The notes beneath the pieces are model-generated. The model was not told where the DNA came from and ran no database searches. It was given only the letters and a program-made list of their open reading frames with translations. The translations under genes and the position numbers were made by a program. From NCBI RefSeq assembly GCF_003325755.1, contig NZ_QORI02000020.1:13704-77703 (forward strand): 64,000 nt of DNA, in the 5' to 3' direction. This stretch comes from Pseudomonas sp. SST3 (GTDB lineage Bacteria > Pseudomonadota > Gammaproteobacteria > Pseudomonadales > Pseudomonadaceae). Below are positions 15,917-25,331 of this stretch, one piece after another; the stretch's first letter is position 1, and each line of letters begins with the position of its first letter.

Positions 15917-15950
15917 CCTCTGCCGAACGGCACTGTGCGCGTTGTGCCAA

Positions 15951-17138
15951 TCAACCTTCGGCCTTGCGCTCCTGTTTGAGCAGGGTCCAGACAATCGCAA
16001 GACCAGCCGCCGCCACCAGCGCTGCGCCGAGGAAGATACTCTGCATGCCGATATAGACGGCCAGCGCGCCCATGATCGCGCCGGACAACCCCAGCGCCAG
16101 ATCGAAGAACATGGCAAAGACGCTGAGTCCCGAGCTACGGTTGACGGCCCCGACGCGAGATACCACGCCCACACCCAGCGCCGGATACAGCAAGGACAGC
16201 CCGCACCCGGTCAGGGCCGATCCGGCCAAAGCGATGCTCGGCGCCTCGGCAAGCCAAAGCATGGTCAGGCCGAGTATCTCCACTACCAGACAGACGACCG
16301 CAACCGAATAGCCCCCGACACGGTTGATCAGGTTAGGGAGCAGCAAGCGTGTCCCGATAAAGGCGAACGCAAAAGCCGTCAGGCACCAGGCAGCGCCGTC
16401 CCACCCGCGTGCGTCGTAGTACAGCGCGATAAAAGCGGTCAGCGTCCCGTAGCCGATGGTGGCTAGTGACAGGCTGAGGCCAAGCGGAGCGACCTTCCAT
16501 AGCACCTTGCCGAACGGCAATCGCTCGCCGGGGTTGAGCGGCGCGTCGCCTCGGCGCCAGGCCAGAGCCAATCCGGTCGCAGCCAACACCATGGTCACCA
16601 CACCCAGACTCCACAACCCCAGCGATTGCGACAAGAAAACGCCCAACGGGGCGCCAATCCCGACCCCGCCATAAGCGGCCACGCCGTTCCAGGAAATCAT
16701 CCGCGCGGTGCTTTCCGGGCCCAACCGACTGATGCCCCAGCTAATCGCCGAGATGCCGATAAGGCTCTGCGCGAAGCCAAGAATCAACCGGCTCGCCAGC
16801 ATTACACCGATGCTCGCCATCGGCGAGGATTCAAGCAATGCCGAGATCAGCAGTAGCAGCCCGCTGGCCAGGCCGGACGCCATGCCGATCAACACGGTTT
16901 TTTTCGCGCCCCGCTCATCTGCCAGCCGCCCTGCGAGGGGGCGGCAAAGCAAGGTCGTCAGGTATTGCGCACCGATAACGATACCGGCGATGGCTGTGCT
17001 GAAACCCAGACTTTCATGGATATAGCCAGGCAGCGATGCCAGCGGAATACCAATGGAGATGAACGAGATGAAATTGAACACCACCAACGAAAGGATGAAG
17101 AAGGTGTCGTTGGCAGCAGGTGTTTTGGCAGCGGGCAT
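15951..17138 (-). CDS. MFS transporter, YhhS/YfcJ-like
   Basis: This 395-residue protein has twelve hydrophobic segments and the major-facilitator signature between spans 2 and 3 (GRLADERGAKKTVLIG). The start IPLASLPGYIHESLGFSTAI and the segment ASRLILGFAQSLIG resemble the YhhS/YfcJ subgroup of uncharacterised exporters. It converges on badR, 34 bases away. It might export or import an alicyclic acid, but nothing in the sequence shows this, and the opposite orientation argues against a shared transcript. The gene looks intact. Confidence 0.85.
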   Translation of the reverse strand: MPAAKTPAANDTFFILSLVVFNFISFISIGIPLASLPGYIHESLGFSTAIAGIVIGAQYLTTLLCRPLAGRLADERGAKKTVLIGMASGLASGLLLLISALLESSPMASIGVMLASRLILGFAQSLIGISAISWGISRLGPESTARMISWNGVAAYGGVGIGAPLGVFLSQSLGLWSLGVVTMVLAATGLALAWRRGDAPLNPGERLPFGKVLWKVAPLGLSLSLATIGYGTLTAFIALYYDARGWDGAAWCLTAFAFAFIGTRLLLPNLINRVGGYSVAVVCLVVEILGLTMLWLAEAPSIALAGSALTGCGLSLLYPALGVGVVSRVGAVNRSSGLSVFAMFFDLALGLSGAIMGALAVYIGMQSIFLGAALVAAAGLAIVWTLLKQERKAEG

Positions 17139-17300
17139 CGGTTCGCCTGTGGATGTGACTGTACGCGGATGAGATGGCGTGCCGGATCAGCGAAGCTCAG
17201 GTAAAGACGAGGAGCATGCGCCCATGCCCGAACGATTCTGAGATCTTGCCAAAACAGAACTCATCATACAACCGCAGCGGAGCCGGCAGGGAATGGTGAT

Positions 17301-18204
17301 TCAAACTGGCTCCGCATCGCCCGCAACAGCTGGTCTACGCCACTGAGGCAAACCGATCAGCACAACAGCAGATACGATGACCGTCATTGCCAGCCACTCT
17401 TCGGTACCAATCCGCTCTCCGGCAAAGGTGATGCCCAACAGCACCGCGACCACCGGGTTGACGTAAGCGTAGCTGGTGGCCGCCGCGGGTCGAACGTGCT
17501 TGAGCAGATAGAGATAGGCACTGAAGGCGACGATTGAGCCGAGCAGCGTCAGATAAAACAAGAGCGAGCCAGCCCGCAAGATCCGGCATTTCCTGCAGGC
17601 GCTCACCGCTTGCCGCGCTGCCGAGCAGCAGGACCGCGCCACCGACGAGCATCTGCGCCGCGCTGGCCATGGCGCCACCTGGCAGGCTGAGATGACGGCT
17701 CCACATCGAACCGAACGCCCAGCTGGCCGCCGCGAGCAATACCAGTACCGCACCCAACGGGCTGGCCTGCAGGTTATGACCGAGATTGAGCAGACCGATA
17801 CCGATCAATCCAAGCAGAATGCCGCCCCACTCCAGCGCCGTGGTCCGCTGTCTCCAGATCAGTCCGAACAGCAGCGCGAACAACGGCACGGTCGCAATTG
17901 CCAGCGCGGCCACCGCCGACGCCACGCCGAGATGCTCGGCGATCGTCACACCACCATTGCCGCAACTGAGTAGCAGAAAGCCGACGATCGCACACGACCG
18001 CCATTCCTTCGCGGTGGGCATCGGCACACCGCGCCAGCACAGCCACGCGAACATCAGACTGCCCGCAATGACGAACCGCAGCCCGGCCAGAAGCATTGGG
18101 GGCCAGGCCTGCACCCCCAGCTTGATCACGAAATAGGTTGAGCCCCAGATCAGATAGAGCGCAAGAAAAGCGCCCACGAGGAGGAGCGGGAAGCGCGAAG
18201 GCAT
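17301..18204 (-). pseudogene. EamA (DMT) family transporter, YedA-like, with one frameshift
   Basis: This gene would encode a ten-span EamA transporter of 300 residues if one base were removed. It begins MPSRFPLLLVGAFLALYLIW at 18204 and reads well to LAGWLALV. The proper continuation YLTLLGSIVAFSAYLYLLKH and VNPVVAVLLGITFAGERIG is in another frame that ends at 17301. Removing one A from the A4 run at 17555-17558 (T4 in the gene) restores the join as LALVYLTLLGS and gives the family's normal length. As written, the first frame runs on into unrelated residues. It is either a real frameshift or a homopolymer error. Confidence 0.82.
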
Positions 18205-18313
18205 GAGACAAGCCCGAACGGGACGATGAATCAGTGATTCTAGACAGCCGATGAGTGGAACGATAAGCACAGTCAGGAATTTGTTTGACGGTGCAGTTGA
18301 GGCACCCATTCTC

Positions 18314-19543
18314 TTAGCACGTCAGCCCGAAGGGATCATCCACGCTGTGGCTCGGTTCTGTGAACCAGCGCGGGCCGGTCTCGGTCATGTAGAAGTGATC
18401 TTCGAGACGAATTCCGAACTCGCCGGGTACGCAGATCATCGGCTCGTTGCTGAAACACATCCCAACCTCGATGGGCGTCTGATCACCGCGTACCAGATAC
18501 GGACTTTCATGAATGTCGAGACCGATGCCGTGGCCCGTGCGGTGCGGCAACCCGGGCAACTGGTAATCCGGCCCCAGGCCACAGGCTTCGAGCGCGCCGC
18601 GTGCAGCCGCGTCCACCTCTTCGCAGGGGGTGCCCAGCTGCGCTGCGGCGAAAGCGGCCAGCTGCGCCTCCTTCTCGAACGCCCAAAGCGCCCGCTGACG
18701 CTCGTCCGGCTCACCGAAAACATAGCTGCGCGTAATGTCGGAAAGATAACTGTGCACTCGGCAGCCTGTGTCGATAAGCACCATGTCGCCGCGTTTGAGC
18801 GCCTGTGGATACTTAACGCCATGTGGGTACGCGCTCGCCTGACCAAACAGAACGATGCAGAAGGTTGATCCAGGCGCGCCTACCTTGCGATGGGCCTGAT
18901 GGATGAACTCAGCCACCTCAGTGGAGCTGATCCCCTCGCGAAGAATGCTCGCCGCTGCCCTGTGCACCTCGAGCGTCATATCCTTTGCGCGTTGCATCAG
19001 CGCAATCTCGGCTGCCGATTTACGCTGCCGGCAATAGCCTGTAACGGCGCCTGCATCGGTGAATGCATAACCGGGGTCCAGCCTCCGTAGGCCGTCGAAC
19101 ATGAAGAACGGCAACGAAGGGCACAAACCAATTGTTGGACGCGCGCCAGGGTTCGGCCCGATGCCCATGCGCCGGAGGCAGCTGAACAGCAGGCGGTACG
19201 GACTCTCGTGCTCCTGCCAGCCGTTGACTGCCCCTTCGACCGCCATGAAATCCCGAATGGTGCCCTCTTCGAAGGCTGGCGCCAGGTACTCGATATCCCC
19301 ACTGGCGGGGAGGATGGCGCCCACCATGCGCTCGCTCGGGCTCCAGCGCACCCCGGTGAAATATTCGAGATTACTGCCGGCATTGAGAAAGATCGCTTCC
19401 AGGCCCAGGTGCCGCATGCGCATCTGGGCGTTGCCGATACGCATCCGGTATTCATTCGAAGTTATCGGCTCGACCCCACCGAGCATATTCCGCAGGCGAC
19501 CAAGCGCCTCTTCTGCGGTAGTGCCACCGACACCGATCGTCAT
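18314..19543 (-). CDS. mdpA: M24-family metallo-dipeptidase (MdpA-like)
   Basis: This 409-residue protein is an M24 (aminopeptidase P / prolidase fold) peptidase. An N-terminal creatinase domain is followed by the pita-bread domain with all five expected metal ligands: the aspartates in LIDTGCRVHSYLSDITRS, the histidine in RTGHGIGLDIHES, and the glutamates in SNEPMI and RLEDHF. The ATG at 19543 follows GGAGG; a TTG four codons upstream is less likely. In Pseudomonas aeruginosa the same arrangement (mdpA, psdR, dpp genes) serves dipeptide use. It is divergent from psdR and has a palindrome 35 bases before its start. An ectoine-hydrolase-type role is an alternative for M24 proteins but does not fit this neighbourhood. 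Confidence 0.85.
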   Translation of the reverse strand: MTIGVGGTTAEEALGRLRNMLGGVEPITSNEYRMRIGNAQMRMRHLGLEAIFLNAGSNLEYFTGVRWSPSERMVGAILPASGDIEYLAPAFEEGTIRDFMAVEGAVNGWQEHESPYRLLFSCLRRMGIGPNPGARPTIGLCPSLPFFMFDGLRRLDPGYAFTDAGAVTGYCRQRKSAAEIALMQRAKDMTLEVHRAAASILREGISSTEVAEFIHQAHRKVGAPGSTFCIVLFGQASAYPHGVKYPQALKRGDMVLIDTGCRVHSYLSDITRSYVFGEPDERQRALWAFEKEAQLAAFAAAQLGTPCEEVDAAARGALEACGLGPDYQLPGLPHRTGHGIGLDIHESPYLVRGDQTPIEVGMCFSNEPMICVPGEFGIRLEDHFYMTETGPRWFTEPSHSVDDPFGLTC

Positions 19544-19577
19544 GCGCGCCTCCAACTGGACCTGATTGAGTCGCCAG

Positions 19578-19596
19578 ATTTAAGTACAGCTTAAAT
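19578..19596. promoter_or_regulatory. Probable PsdR operator in front of mdpA
   Basis: The perfect inverted repeat ATTTAAG-TACAG-CTTAAAT lies in the mdpA-psdR intergenic region. A close variant occurs upstream of dppA at 20344-20363. Sharing between the two expected target genes supports an operator of the regulator encoded between them. Confidence 0.7.
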
Positions 19597-19703
19597 TTTC
19601 ATGCAAAGCTTTTCTTCGCCAGGCAAGCAACGGGTCGAACGAAGGCTGGCACGATAGCGTTGCGCTGGCCGTATACTGGCCACTTTAACCACGGGCGAAT
19701 CCC

Positions 19704-20267
19704 ATGACAGTTGATCGTATCGGTGAGCGCCTGCGCCGTCACAGGCGTGCCGCCAAGAAGACGTTGAGTCAGGTCGCGAAGGAATCCTGTTTGACCGCCA
19801 GCTTCCTGTCCCAGGCCGAACGCAACCTGACCGGCGTATCGATTTCCTCGCTGGCAAACATCGCGAAATCGTTGGGTGTGCCGCTCAATTCATTATTTGA
19901 CCAGCCCAGCCAGGCCCAGCCTGATTCGCACCAGGGCGAACGCGTACGCTACACCATCGAGGGCCAGCCGCTGGCCTACGAGCGCCTTTCTACGAGCTTT
20001 CCAGGCAACCTGTTGAACGCCGTCAAGGTCAGCATGCCGGTTGGTTACCAGTCCGAGCTCATCTCCCACGAAGGCGCCGAATTCGCCTATGTGCTGTCAG
20101 GAAGAATCGTCTATACCATCGATGGCCGCGATTACCCGCTGACCAGTGGCGACTCGATCCACTTCGATGCGGGTAAGCCTCATCACTTGGCCAACGTCGG
20201 CGATCAAACCGCCGAAGTGCTGACAGTGACAACGATGGGGCTGTTCGACGACCTCGTTACGCGCTAG
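19704..20267 (+). CDS. psdR: XRE-cupin transcriptional regulator, PsdR-like
   Basis: This 187-residue protein joins an XRE helix-turn-helix (about 1-67, KKTLSQVAKESCLTASFLSQ and GVSISSLANIAKSLGVPLNS) to a C-terminal cupin (about 108-180, EGAEFAYVLSGRIVYTIDG and DSIHFDAGKPHHLANVG). PsdR of P. aeruginosa has this architecture and represses dipeptide transport and processing genes. The gene sits between mdpA and dppA, both preceded by the same palindrome. The cupin probably senses a peptide or amino-acid signal; that is inference. An intact regulator next to a frameshifted transporter is noteworthy. Confidence 0.87.
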   Translation: MTVDRIGERLRRHRRAAKKTLSQVAKESCLTASFLSQAERNLTGVSISSLANIAKSLGVPLNSLFDQPSQAQPDSHQGERVRYTIEGQPLAYERLSTSFPGNLLNAVKVSMPVGYQSELISHEGAEFAYVLSGRIVYTIDGRDYPLTSGDSIHFDAGKPHHLANVGDQTAEVLTVTTMGLFDDLVTR

Positions 20268-20343
20268 CTGGCGCTGGCTTCGGCTGGGCTCGCCCGGATC
20301 CGGGTCGAGCTGCTTCAGCATCGCTTAATTCAGGTTGACCCAA

Positions 20344-20363
20344 ATTTCAGTATGACTTAATTT
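20344..20363. promoter_or_regulatory. Probable PsdR operator in front of dppA
   Basis: ATTTCAGTATGACTTAATTT agrees with the mdpA-proximal palindrome at most positions (ATTT-AGTA---CTTAA-TT). A further half-site CTTAATT is found at 20324-20330. It lies about 150 bases upstream of the dppA start. Confidence 0.65.
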
Positions 20364-20512
20364 CGGCCCAGGCTAAGGCGGTGCATCGGAGTACCGCAGC
20401 CAACAGTGTTCTGCGCCAGGCGGGCAACACCCCCACGGCGAAACCGGCGTGCAGTCAGACACTGTCGGGTCCACGAGACCGACCCTCGACAAATAAAAAG
20501 AATGAGGTTTGC

Positions 20513-22114
20513 ATGCGAAACAACAGTTCTATCCGAGCTTTGCTCGCCGCCGGTTTGATCCTCGGCTCCCCTCTCTCCTTTGCAGCCAGCAACCTGGTCT
20601 ATTGCTCCGAAGGCAGCCCTGCCGGTTTCGACCCCGGCCAGTACACCACCGGCACTGATTTCGATGCAGCCTCGGAAACGGTATTCAACCGTCTGGCGCA
20701 GTTCGAGCGCGGCGGTACCCGTGCCCTTCCCGCTCTCGCCACGAAGTGGGAGGTTGCCGAGGATGGTCTCAGCTATACCTTCCATTTACGGCCCGGTGTC
20801 AGCTTCCACACCACCGATTATTTCAAGCCAACCCGCGAATTCAACGCTGACGATGTGCTATTCACCTTCCAGCGCATGCTCGACAAGGAGCACCCGTTCC
20901 GCAAGGCCTACCCCAGCGAGTTCCCCTACTTCACCGACATGGGAATGGACAAGAACATCGTCAGCGTGGAAAAGCTCGACGACCTCACCGTTCGTTTCAA
21001 ACTCAACCACGTGGATGCCGCATTCATTCAGAACCTGGCGATGAATTTCGCCGCGATCCACTCCGCTGAATATGCCGATCAGCTGCTGAAAGCCGGCAAT
21101 AGCAAGCAGATCAACCAGAAGCCGATTGGCACCGGCCCGTTCGTATTCAGCCGTTATCAGAAGGACGCGCAGATCCGCTTCAAGGGCAACAAGGACTACT
21201 GGAACCCGGACGACGTGAAGATCGACAACCTGATCTTTGCCATCACCACCGACGCCTCAGTACGTGCACAGAAGCTACGCGCAGGCGAGTGCCAGCTCAC
21301 ACTGAACCCGCGCCCAGCGGATCTCGAAGCACTGCAAAAAGATCCGAACATCCAGGTGCCTAGCCAGCCTGGGTTCAACCTCGGTTACATCGCCTACAAC
21401 GTAACCCACGAGCCGCTCGGCAAGCTTGAAGTGCGCAAGGCGCTGGATATGGCGGTAGACAAAAAATCCATTATCGAGGCGGTCTATCAGGGCGCGGGGC
21501 AACTGGCCGTCAACGCCATGCCCCCGACCCAGTGGTCCTATGACGAGAGCATTGAGGGCACCGAATACAACCCCGAGAAGGCCCGCGAACTGCTCAAGCA
21601 GGCCGGGGTGGAGGAAGGCACCGAAATCACCCTATGGGCGATGCCGGTGCAGCGACCCTACAACCCCAACGCCAAGCTCATGGCCGAGATGATCCAAGCT
21701 GACTGGGCGAAAATCGGCATCAACGCTCGAATCGTCAGCTACGAATGGGGTGAGTACATCAAGCGCGGCCATGCGGGCGAACACGACGCCATGCTGATTG
21801 GCTGGACCGGCGACAATGGTGACCCTGATAACTGGCTGAACACGCTGTATGGCTGCGATGCCGTGGAAGGGAACAACTGGTCGAAGTGGTGCGACGCCGA
21901 ATACGACAAACTGGTCAAGCAAGCCAAACGCATCACAGATCAGGACGAGCGTACCGAGCTGTACAAGCAGGCTCAGCAGATCATTCAGCAACAGTTGCCG
22001 ATCACACCCATCGCGCACTCCACGGTCTACCAGCCGATGCGAGATAGCGTGACGGGTTTCCAGATCAGCCCGTTCGGCCGCAACTCCTTCTACGGCGTGG
22101 AAAACCAGCGCTAA
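20513..22114 (+). CDS. dppA: Dipeptide ABC transporter, substrate-binding protein
   Basis: This 533-residue periplasmic protein has a signal peptide (residues 1-25, ending LGSPLSFAA) and the SBP family 5 fold, with LVYCSEGSPAGFDPGQYTTG, FNADDVLFTFQRMLD, GTGPFVFSRYQ and the C-terminal IGWTGDNGDPDNWLNTLYGC. These match DppA-type dipeptide binders. The ATG at 20513 gives a clean signal peptide; the frame is open upstream, but there it crosses the operator region. It is the first gene of a dppABCDF operon. The gap of 188 bases to dppB lacks the opdD porin gene found at this place in P. aeruginosa. Confidence 0.9.
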   Translation: MRNNSSIRALLAAGLILGSPLSFAASNLVYCSEGSPAGFDPGQYTTGTDFDAASETVFNRLAQFERGGTRALPALATKWEVAEDGLSYTFHLRPGVSFHTTDYFKPTREFNADDVLFTFQRMLDKEHPFRKAYPSEFPYFTDMGMDKNIVSVEKLDDLTVRFKLNHVDAAFIQNLAMNFAAIHSAEYADQLLKAGNSKQINQKPIGTGPFVFSRYQKDAQIRFKGNKDYWNPDDVKIDNLIFAITTDASVRAQKLRAGECQLTLNPRPADLEALQKDPNIQVPSQPGFNLGYIAYNVTHEPLGKLEVRKALDMAVDKKSIIEAVYQGAGQLAVNAMPPTQWSYDESIEGTEYNPEKARELLKQAGVEEGTEITLWAMPVQRPYNPNAKLMAEMIQADWAKIGINARIVSYEWGEYIKRGHAGEHDAMLIGWTGDNGDPDNWLNTLYGCDAVEGNNWSKWCDAEYDKLVKQAKRITDQDERTELYKQAQQIIQQQLPITPIAHSTVYQPMRDSVTGFQISPFGRNSFYGVENQR

Positions 22115-22302
22115 CGCGAATGCGCCAGGCAGTCCCAGCGGTCTGCCTGGCGGTTACAGGACATTCCGCCCACCCTTTGCTGCCACCGCACAGCTAGCCG
22201 CCCTCGGCCAGGGCGTAGTCCAGGTCGCCACCCCGTACTAGCAGGCCAGAGAACCGCGGCGGCGCTGTGCCTGGCCATAGCTCGAGCAGGAGTTTTGCCA
22301 CA

Positions 22303-23313
22303 ATGTTCAGCTTTATCGCACGCCGGCTGGGTCTGTTGATCCCGACCTTCTTCGGCATCACCCTGCTCACCTTTGCACTGATTCGCATGATTCCAGGCGA
22401 TCCAGTGGAAGTCATGATGGGCGAACGTCGCGTCGATCCAGAGATGCATGCGCAGGCCATGGAACGCCTCGGCCTGAACAAACCGCTTCACCAACAGTAT
22501 CTCGACTACATCGGTAAGCTCGCACAAGGCGATCTGGGTGAATCGCTGCGCACCCGCACCAGCGTCTGGAAAGAATTCACCACGTTGTTCCCGGCCACGC
22601 TCGAGCTGGCATTCGCGGCGCTGATCATTGCCGGAACTCTCGGTGTTCTGGCGGGGGTCATGGCGGCCTTGAAACGCGGCTCGCTGTTCGATCATGGCGT
22701 CATGGGCGTATCGCTGGTGGGTTATTCGATGCCGATCTTCTGGTGGGGGCTGATCCTGATCATGTTCTTCTCGGTCGGCCTCGGCTGGACGCCGGTATCG
22801 GGGCGCATCGATCTGTTTTACGACATACCGCCAGTCACCGGTTTCATGCTCATCGACACGCTGCTAAGCGACGAGGAAGGCGCCTTCTTGGACGCCCTCC
22901 ACCACATGATCCTGCCCGCGATCGTACTCGCGACGATTCCGCTGGCGGTCATTGCCCGGATGACCCGATCGGCGATGCTCGAAGTGCTGCGTGAGGATTA
23001 CGTGCGCACCGCCCGCGCCAAAGGCTTATCGCCGAAACGGGTGGTGTTCGTGCATGGCCTGCGTAATGCGCTGATTCCGGTGCTGACCGTTTTCGGCTTG
23101 CAGATCGGTACGCTGCTGGCCGGAGCCGTGCTCACCGAGACCATCTTTTCCTGGCCAGGCATCGGCAAATGGCTGATCGAGTCCATCGGCGCGCGCGATT
23201 ATCCAGTCGTGCAGAACGGCATTCTGCTGGTCGCATGCCTGGTTATCCTGGTCAATTTCACCGTGGACATTCTCTACGGCCTCGCCAATCCCCGCATTCG
23301 TCATCAGCGCTAA
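22303..23313 (+). CDS. dppB: Dipeptide ABC transporter, permease DppB
   Basis: This 336-residue inner-membrane permease has six spans and the family's cytoplasmic EAA loop (EDYVRTARAKGLSPKRVVFV). The N-terminus FIARRLGLLIPTFFGITLLT and the stretch RMIPGDPVEVMMGERRVDPE are typical of DppB. The ATG at 22303 follows GCAGGAG. It pairs with DppC to form the channel and is followed 13 bases later by dppC. The gene is intact. Confidence 0.92.
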   Translation: MFSFIARRLGLLIPTFFGITLLTFALIRMIPGDPVEVMMGERRVDPEMHAQAMERLGLNKPLHQQYLDYIGKLAQGDLGESLRTRTSVWKEFTTLFPATLELAFAALIIAGTLGVLAGVMAALKRGSLFDHGVMGVSLVGYSMPIFWWGLILIMFFSVGLGWTPVSGRIDLFYDIPPVTGFMLIDTLLSDEEGAFLDALHHMILPAIVLATIPLAVIARMTRSAMLEVLREDYVRTARAKGLSPKRVVFVHGLRNALIPVLTVFGLQIGTLLAGAVLTETIFSWPGIGKWLIESIGARDYPVVQNGILLVACLVILVNFTVDILYGLANPRIRHQR

Positions 23314-23326
23314 GGAGGCCGGACGC

Positions 23327-24238
23327 ATGAACAGCATCGACGACCCTGCCGGCAGCCGAACCGACCACCTTTTACCCATCACCATTAGGCGAGTTCTGGA
23401 CCGCCTTTCGGCGTAACAAAGGCGCCCTGGGCGGCTTGGTCTACATGTTACTGCTGGTCGCCTGTGCCTTGTTCGCCCCGGCGCTGGCACCCTACGACCC
23501 CAGCGAGCAGTTCCGCGACTTTCTGCTCACGCCGCCCGCCTGGCAGGAAGCCGGCACCGCACAATTTCTTCTCGGCACTGACGAGCTGGGCCGTGACATG
23601 CTCTCACGCTTGATCCACGGCGCACGCCTGTCGTTGCTGATCGGGCTGGCGTCCGTTGTCTTTTCGCTGATTCCAGGGATTCTTCTAGGTCTTTTGGCTG
23701 GGTTCTCTCCGACCGGGCTGGGGCCGTTCATCATGCGCCTGATGGACGTCATGCTGGCCTTGCCCTCATTGCTGCTTGCAGTCGCCATTGTGGCGATCCT
23801 CGCCCGGGCCTGATCAACACGATCTTCGCCATCGCCATCGTCTCCTTGCCCTCTTATGTGCGTCTGACGCGCGCCGCGGTGATGACCGAACTCAACCGAG
23901 ACTACGTTACCGCCTCACGCCTGGCAGGCGCCGGCACCCTTCGATTGATGTTCATCAGCGTGCTGCCCAACTGCATGGCACCGCTGATCGTCCAGGCCAC
24001 GCTGAGCTTCTCTTCAGCGATCCTCGACGCTGCCGCGCTGGGCTTTCTCGGCCTCGGCGTGCAACCACCCACTCCTGAGTGGGGCACGATGCTGGCCTCG
24101 GCACGGGACTATATCGAGCGCGCCTGGTGGGTGGTGTCGCTGCCTGGACTGGCCATTCTGCTCAGCGTGCTAGCCATCAACCTGCTGGGCGATGGCCTGC
24201 GAGATGCGTTGGATCCGAAATTGAAGAACGCGGCATGA
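23327..24238 (+). pseudogene. dppC: Dipeptide ABC transporter permease DppC with two frameshifts
   Basis: The region codes for a normal 303-residue DppC only if two single-base changes are undone. From the ATG at 23327 the frame stops at the TAA beginning at 23414; dropping one T from the T4 run at 23370-23373 joins it to SPLGEFWTAFRRNKGALGG. That frame then stops at 23811 after AILARA; adding one G near 23802 gives ILGPGLINTIFAIAIVSLPS and the frame runs to 24238. The second half holds the EAA loop NRDYVTASRLAGAGTLRLMF. One extra base and one missing base cancel in length. As written no functional DppC would be made. Confidence 0.88.
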
Positions 24239-24299
24239 GCATGCGTTCGATGCCTGTTCCAACGCTTCAAACCCATCGACAGCCAACGGAGATACAGTC

Positions 24300-25331
24300 A
24301 TGAGCTTGCTGGAAATCCAGAACCTCAGCGTACGTTTCGGCGATGGTGGCGCACCGCCTGTCGTTGACGGCCTCGACCTCAGTGTCGATAAGGGCGAAGT
24401 GCTGGCCATCGTCGGTGAATCCGGCTCCGGCAAGTCGGTCACGATGATGGCCTTGATGGGGCTGGTCGATGCGCCAGGCAAAGTCGCTGCCGACCGCCTC
24501 CGTTTTGCCGGACAAGATCTGCTGACGCTCAAGGGCCGACAGCGCCGTCGATTGATCGGCAAGGACCTGGCAATGGTTTTCCAAGACCCGATGACAGCGC
24601 TCAACCCCAGCTACACGGTGGGCTTTCAGATTGAAGAAGTGCTCCGCCAGCATCTAGGACTCAAGGGCAAGGTCGCTCGACAGCGTGCGCTTGAGCTGCT
24701 TGAACGCGTGGAGATCCCCGGTGCCGCCAGTCGTCTGGATGCCTTTCCCCACCAGCTATCCGGCGGCATGAGCCAGCGCGTGGCGATTGCCATGGCCATC
24801 GCCGGGGAGCCACAGCTGCTGATCGCTGACGAGCCCACCACAGCACTCGACGTAACCATCCAGGCGCAGATCATGGAGCTGCTACTGAGTTTGCAGCACG
24901 ACCAGAACATGGCACTGATCCTGATCACCCATGATCTTGCTGTCGTGGCCGAAACGGCTCAGCGCGTGTGCGTGATGTATGCCGGCCAGGCGGTCGAGAC
25001 CGGCCGCGTACCGCAGCTGTTCGACGCACCTGCACACCCTTACACCGAGGCGCTGCTGGCCTCGATCCCCGAGCACTCGAACAACCGGCGATTGGCGACG
25101 TTGCCAGGCATCGTGCCCGGTCGCTACGACCGCCCTGTCGGATGCCTGCTGTCGCCACGCTGCCCCTACGCACAGCCGCGCTGCCAAGAGCGTCCGGCAC
25201 TGGAGCCGTATGACCGGGGCGAAGTACGTTGCTTCTATCCACGAAACATGACACGGGAGGAAACGCCGAATGTGCCGCCCGAGGCTCAGCTTCAGAGCCA
25301 GCGGCCAGGAGGTATTCATGCGCACTACTGA
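24300..25331 (+). CDS. dppD: Dipeptide ABC transporter ATPase DppD
   Basis: This 343-residue ATPase has Walker [15 protein letters not shown] (near residue 39), the signature [15 protein letters not shown] and Walker [13 protein letters not shown], followed by the oligopeptide-transporter C-terminal extension with the cysteine motif [16 protein letters not shown] (likely Fe-S or metal binding, common in this family). It works with DppF under the DppBC channel. It overlaps the next gene by 14 bases, so translation is coupled. The gene is intact. Confidence 0.93.
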   Translation: MSLLEIQNLSVRFGDGGAPPVVDGLDLSVDKGEVLAIVGESGSGKSVTMMALMGLVDAPGKVAADRLRFAGQDLLTLKGRQRRRLIGKDLAMVFQDPMTALNPSYTVGFQIEEVLRQHLGLKGKVARQRALELLERVEIPGAASRLDAFPHQLSGGMSQRVAIAMAIAGEPQLLIADEPTTALDVTIQAQIMELLLSLQHDQNMALILITHDLAVVAETAQRVCVMYAGQAVETGRVPQLFDAPAHPYTEALLASIPEHSNNRRLATLPGIVPGRYDRPVGCLLSPRCPYAQPRCQERPALEPYDRGEVRCFYPRNMTREETPNVPPEAQLQSQRPGGIHAHY

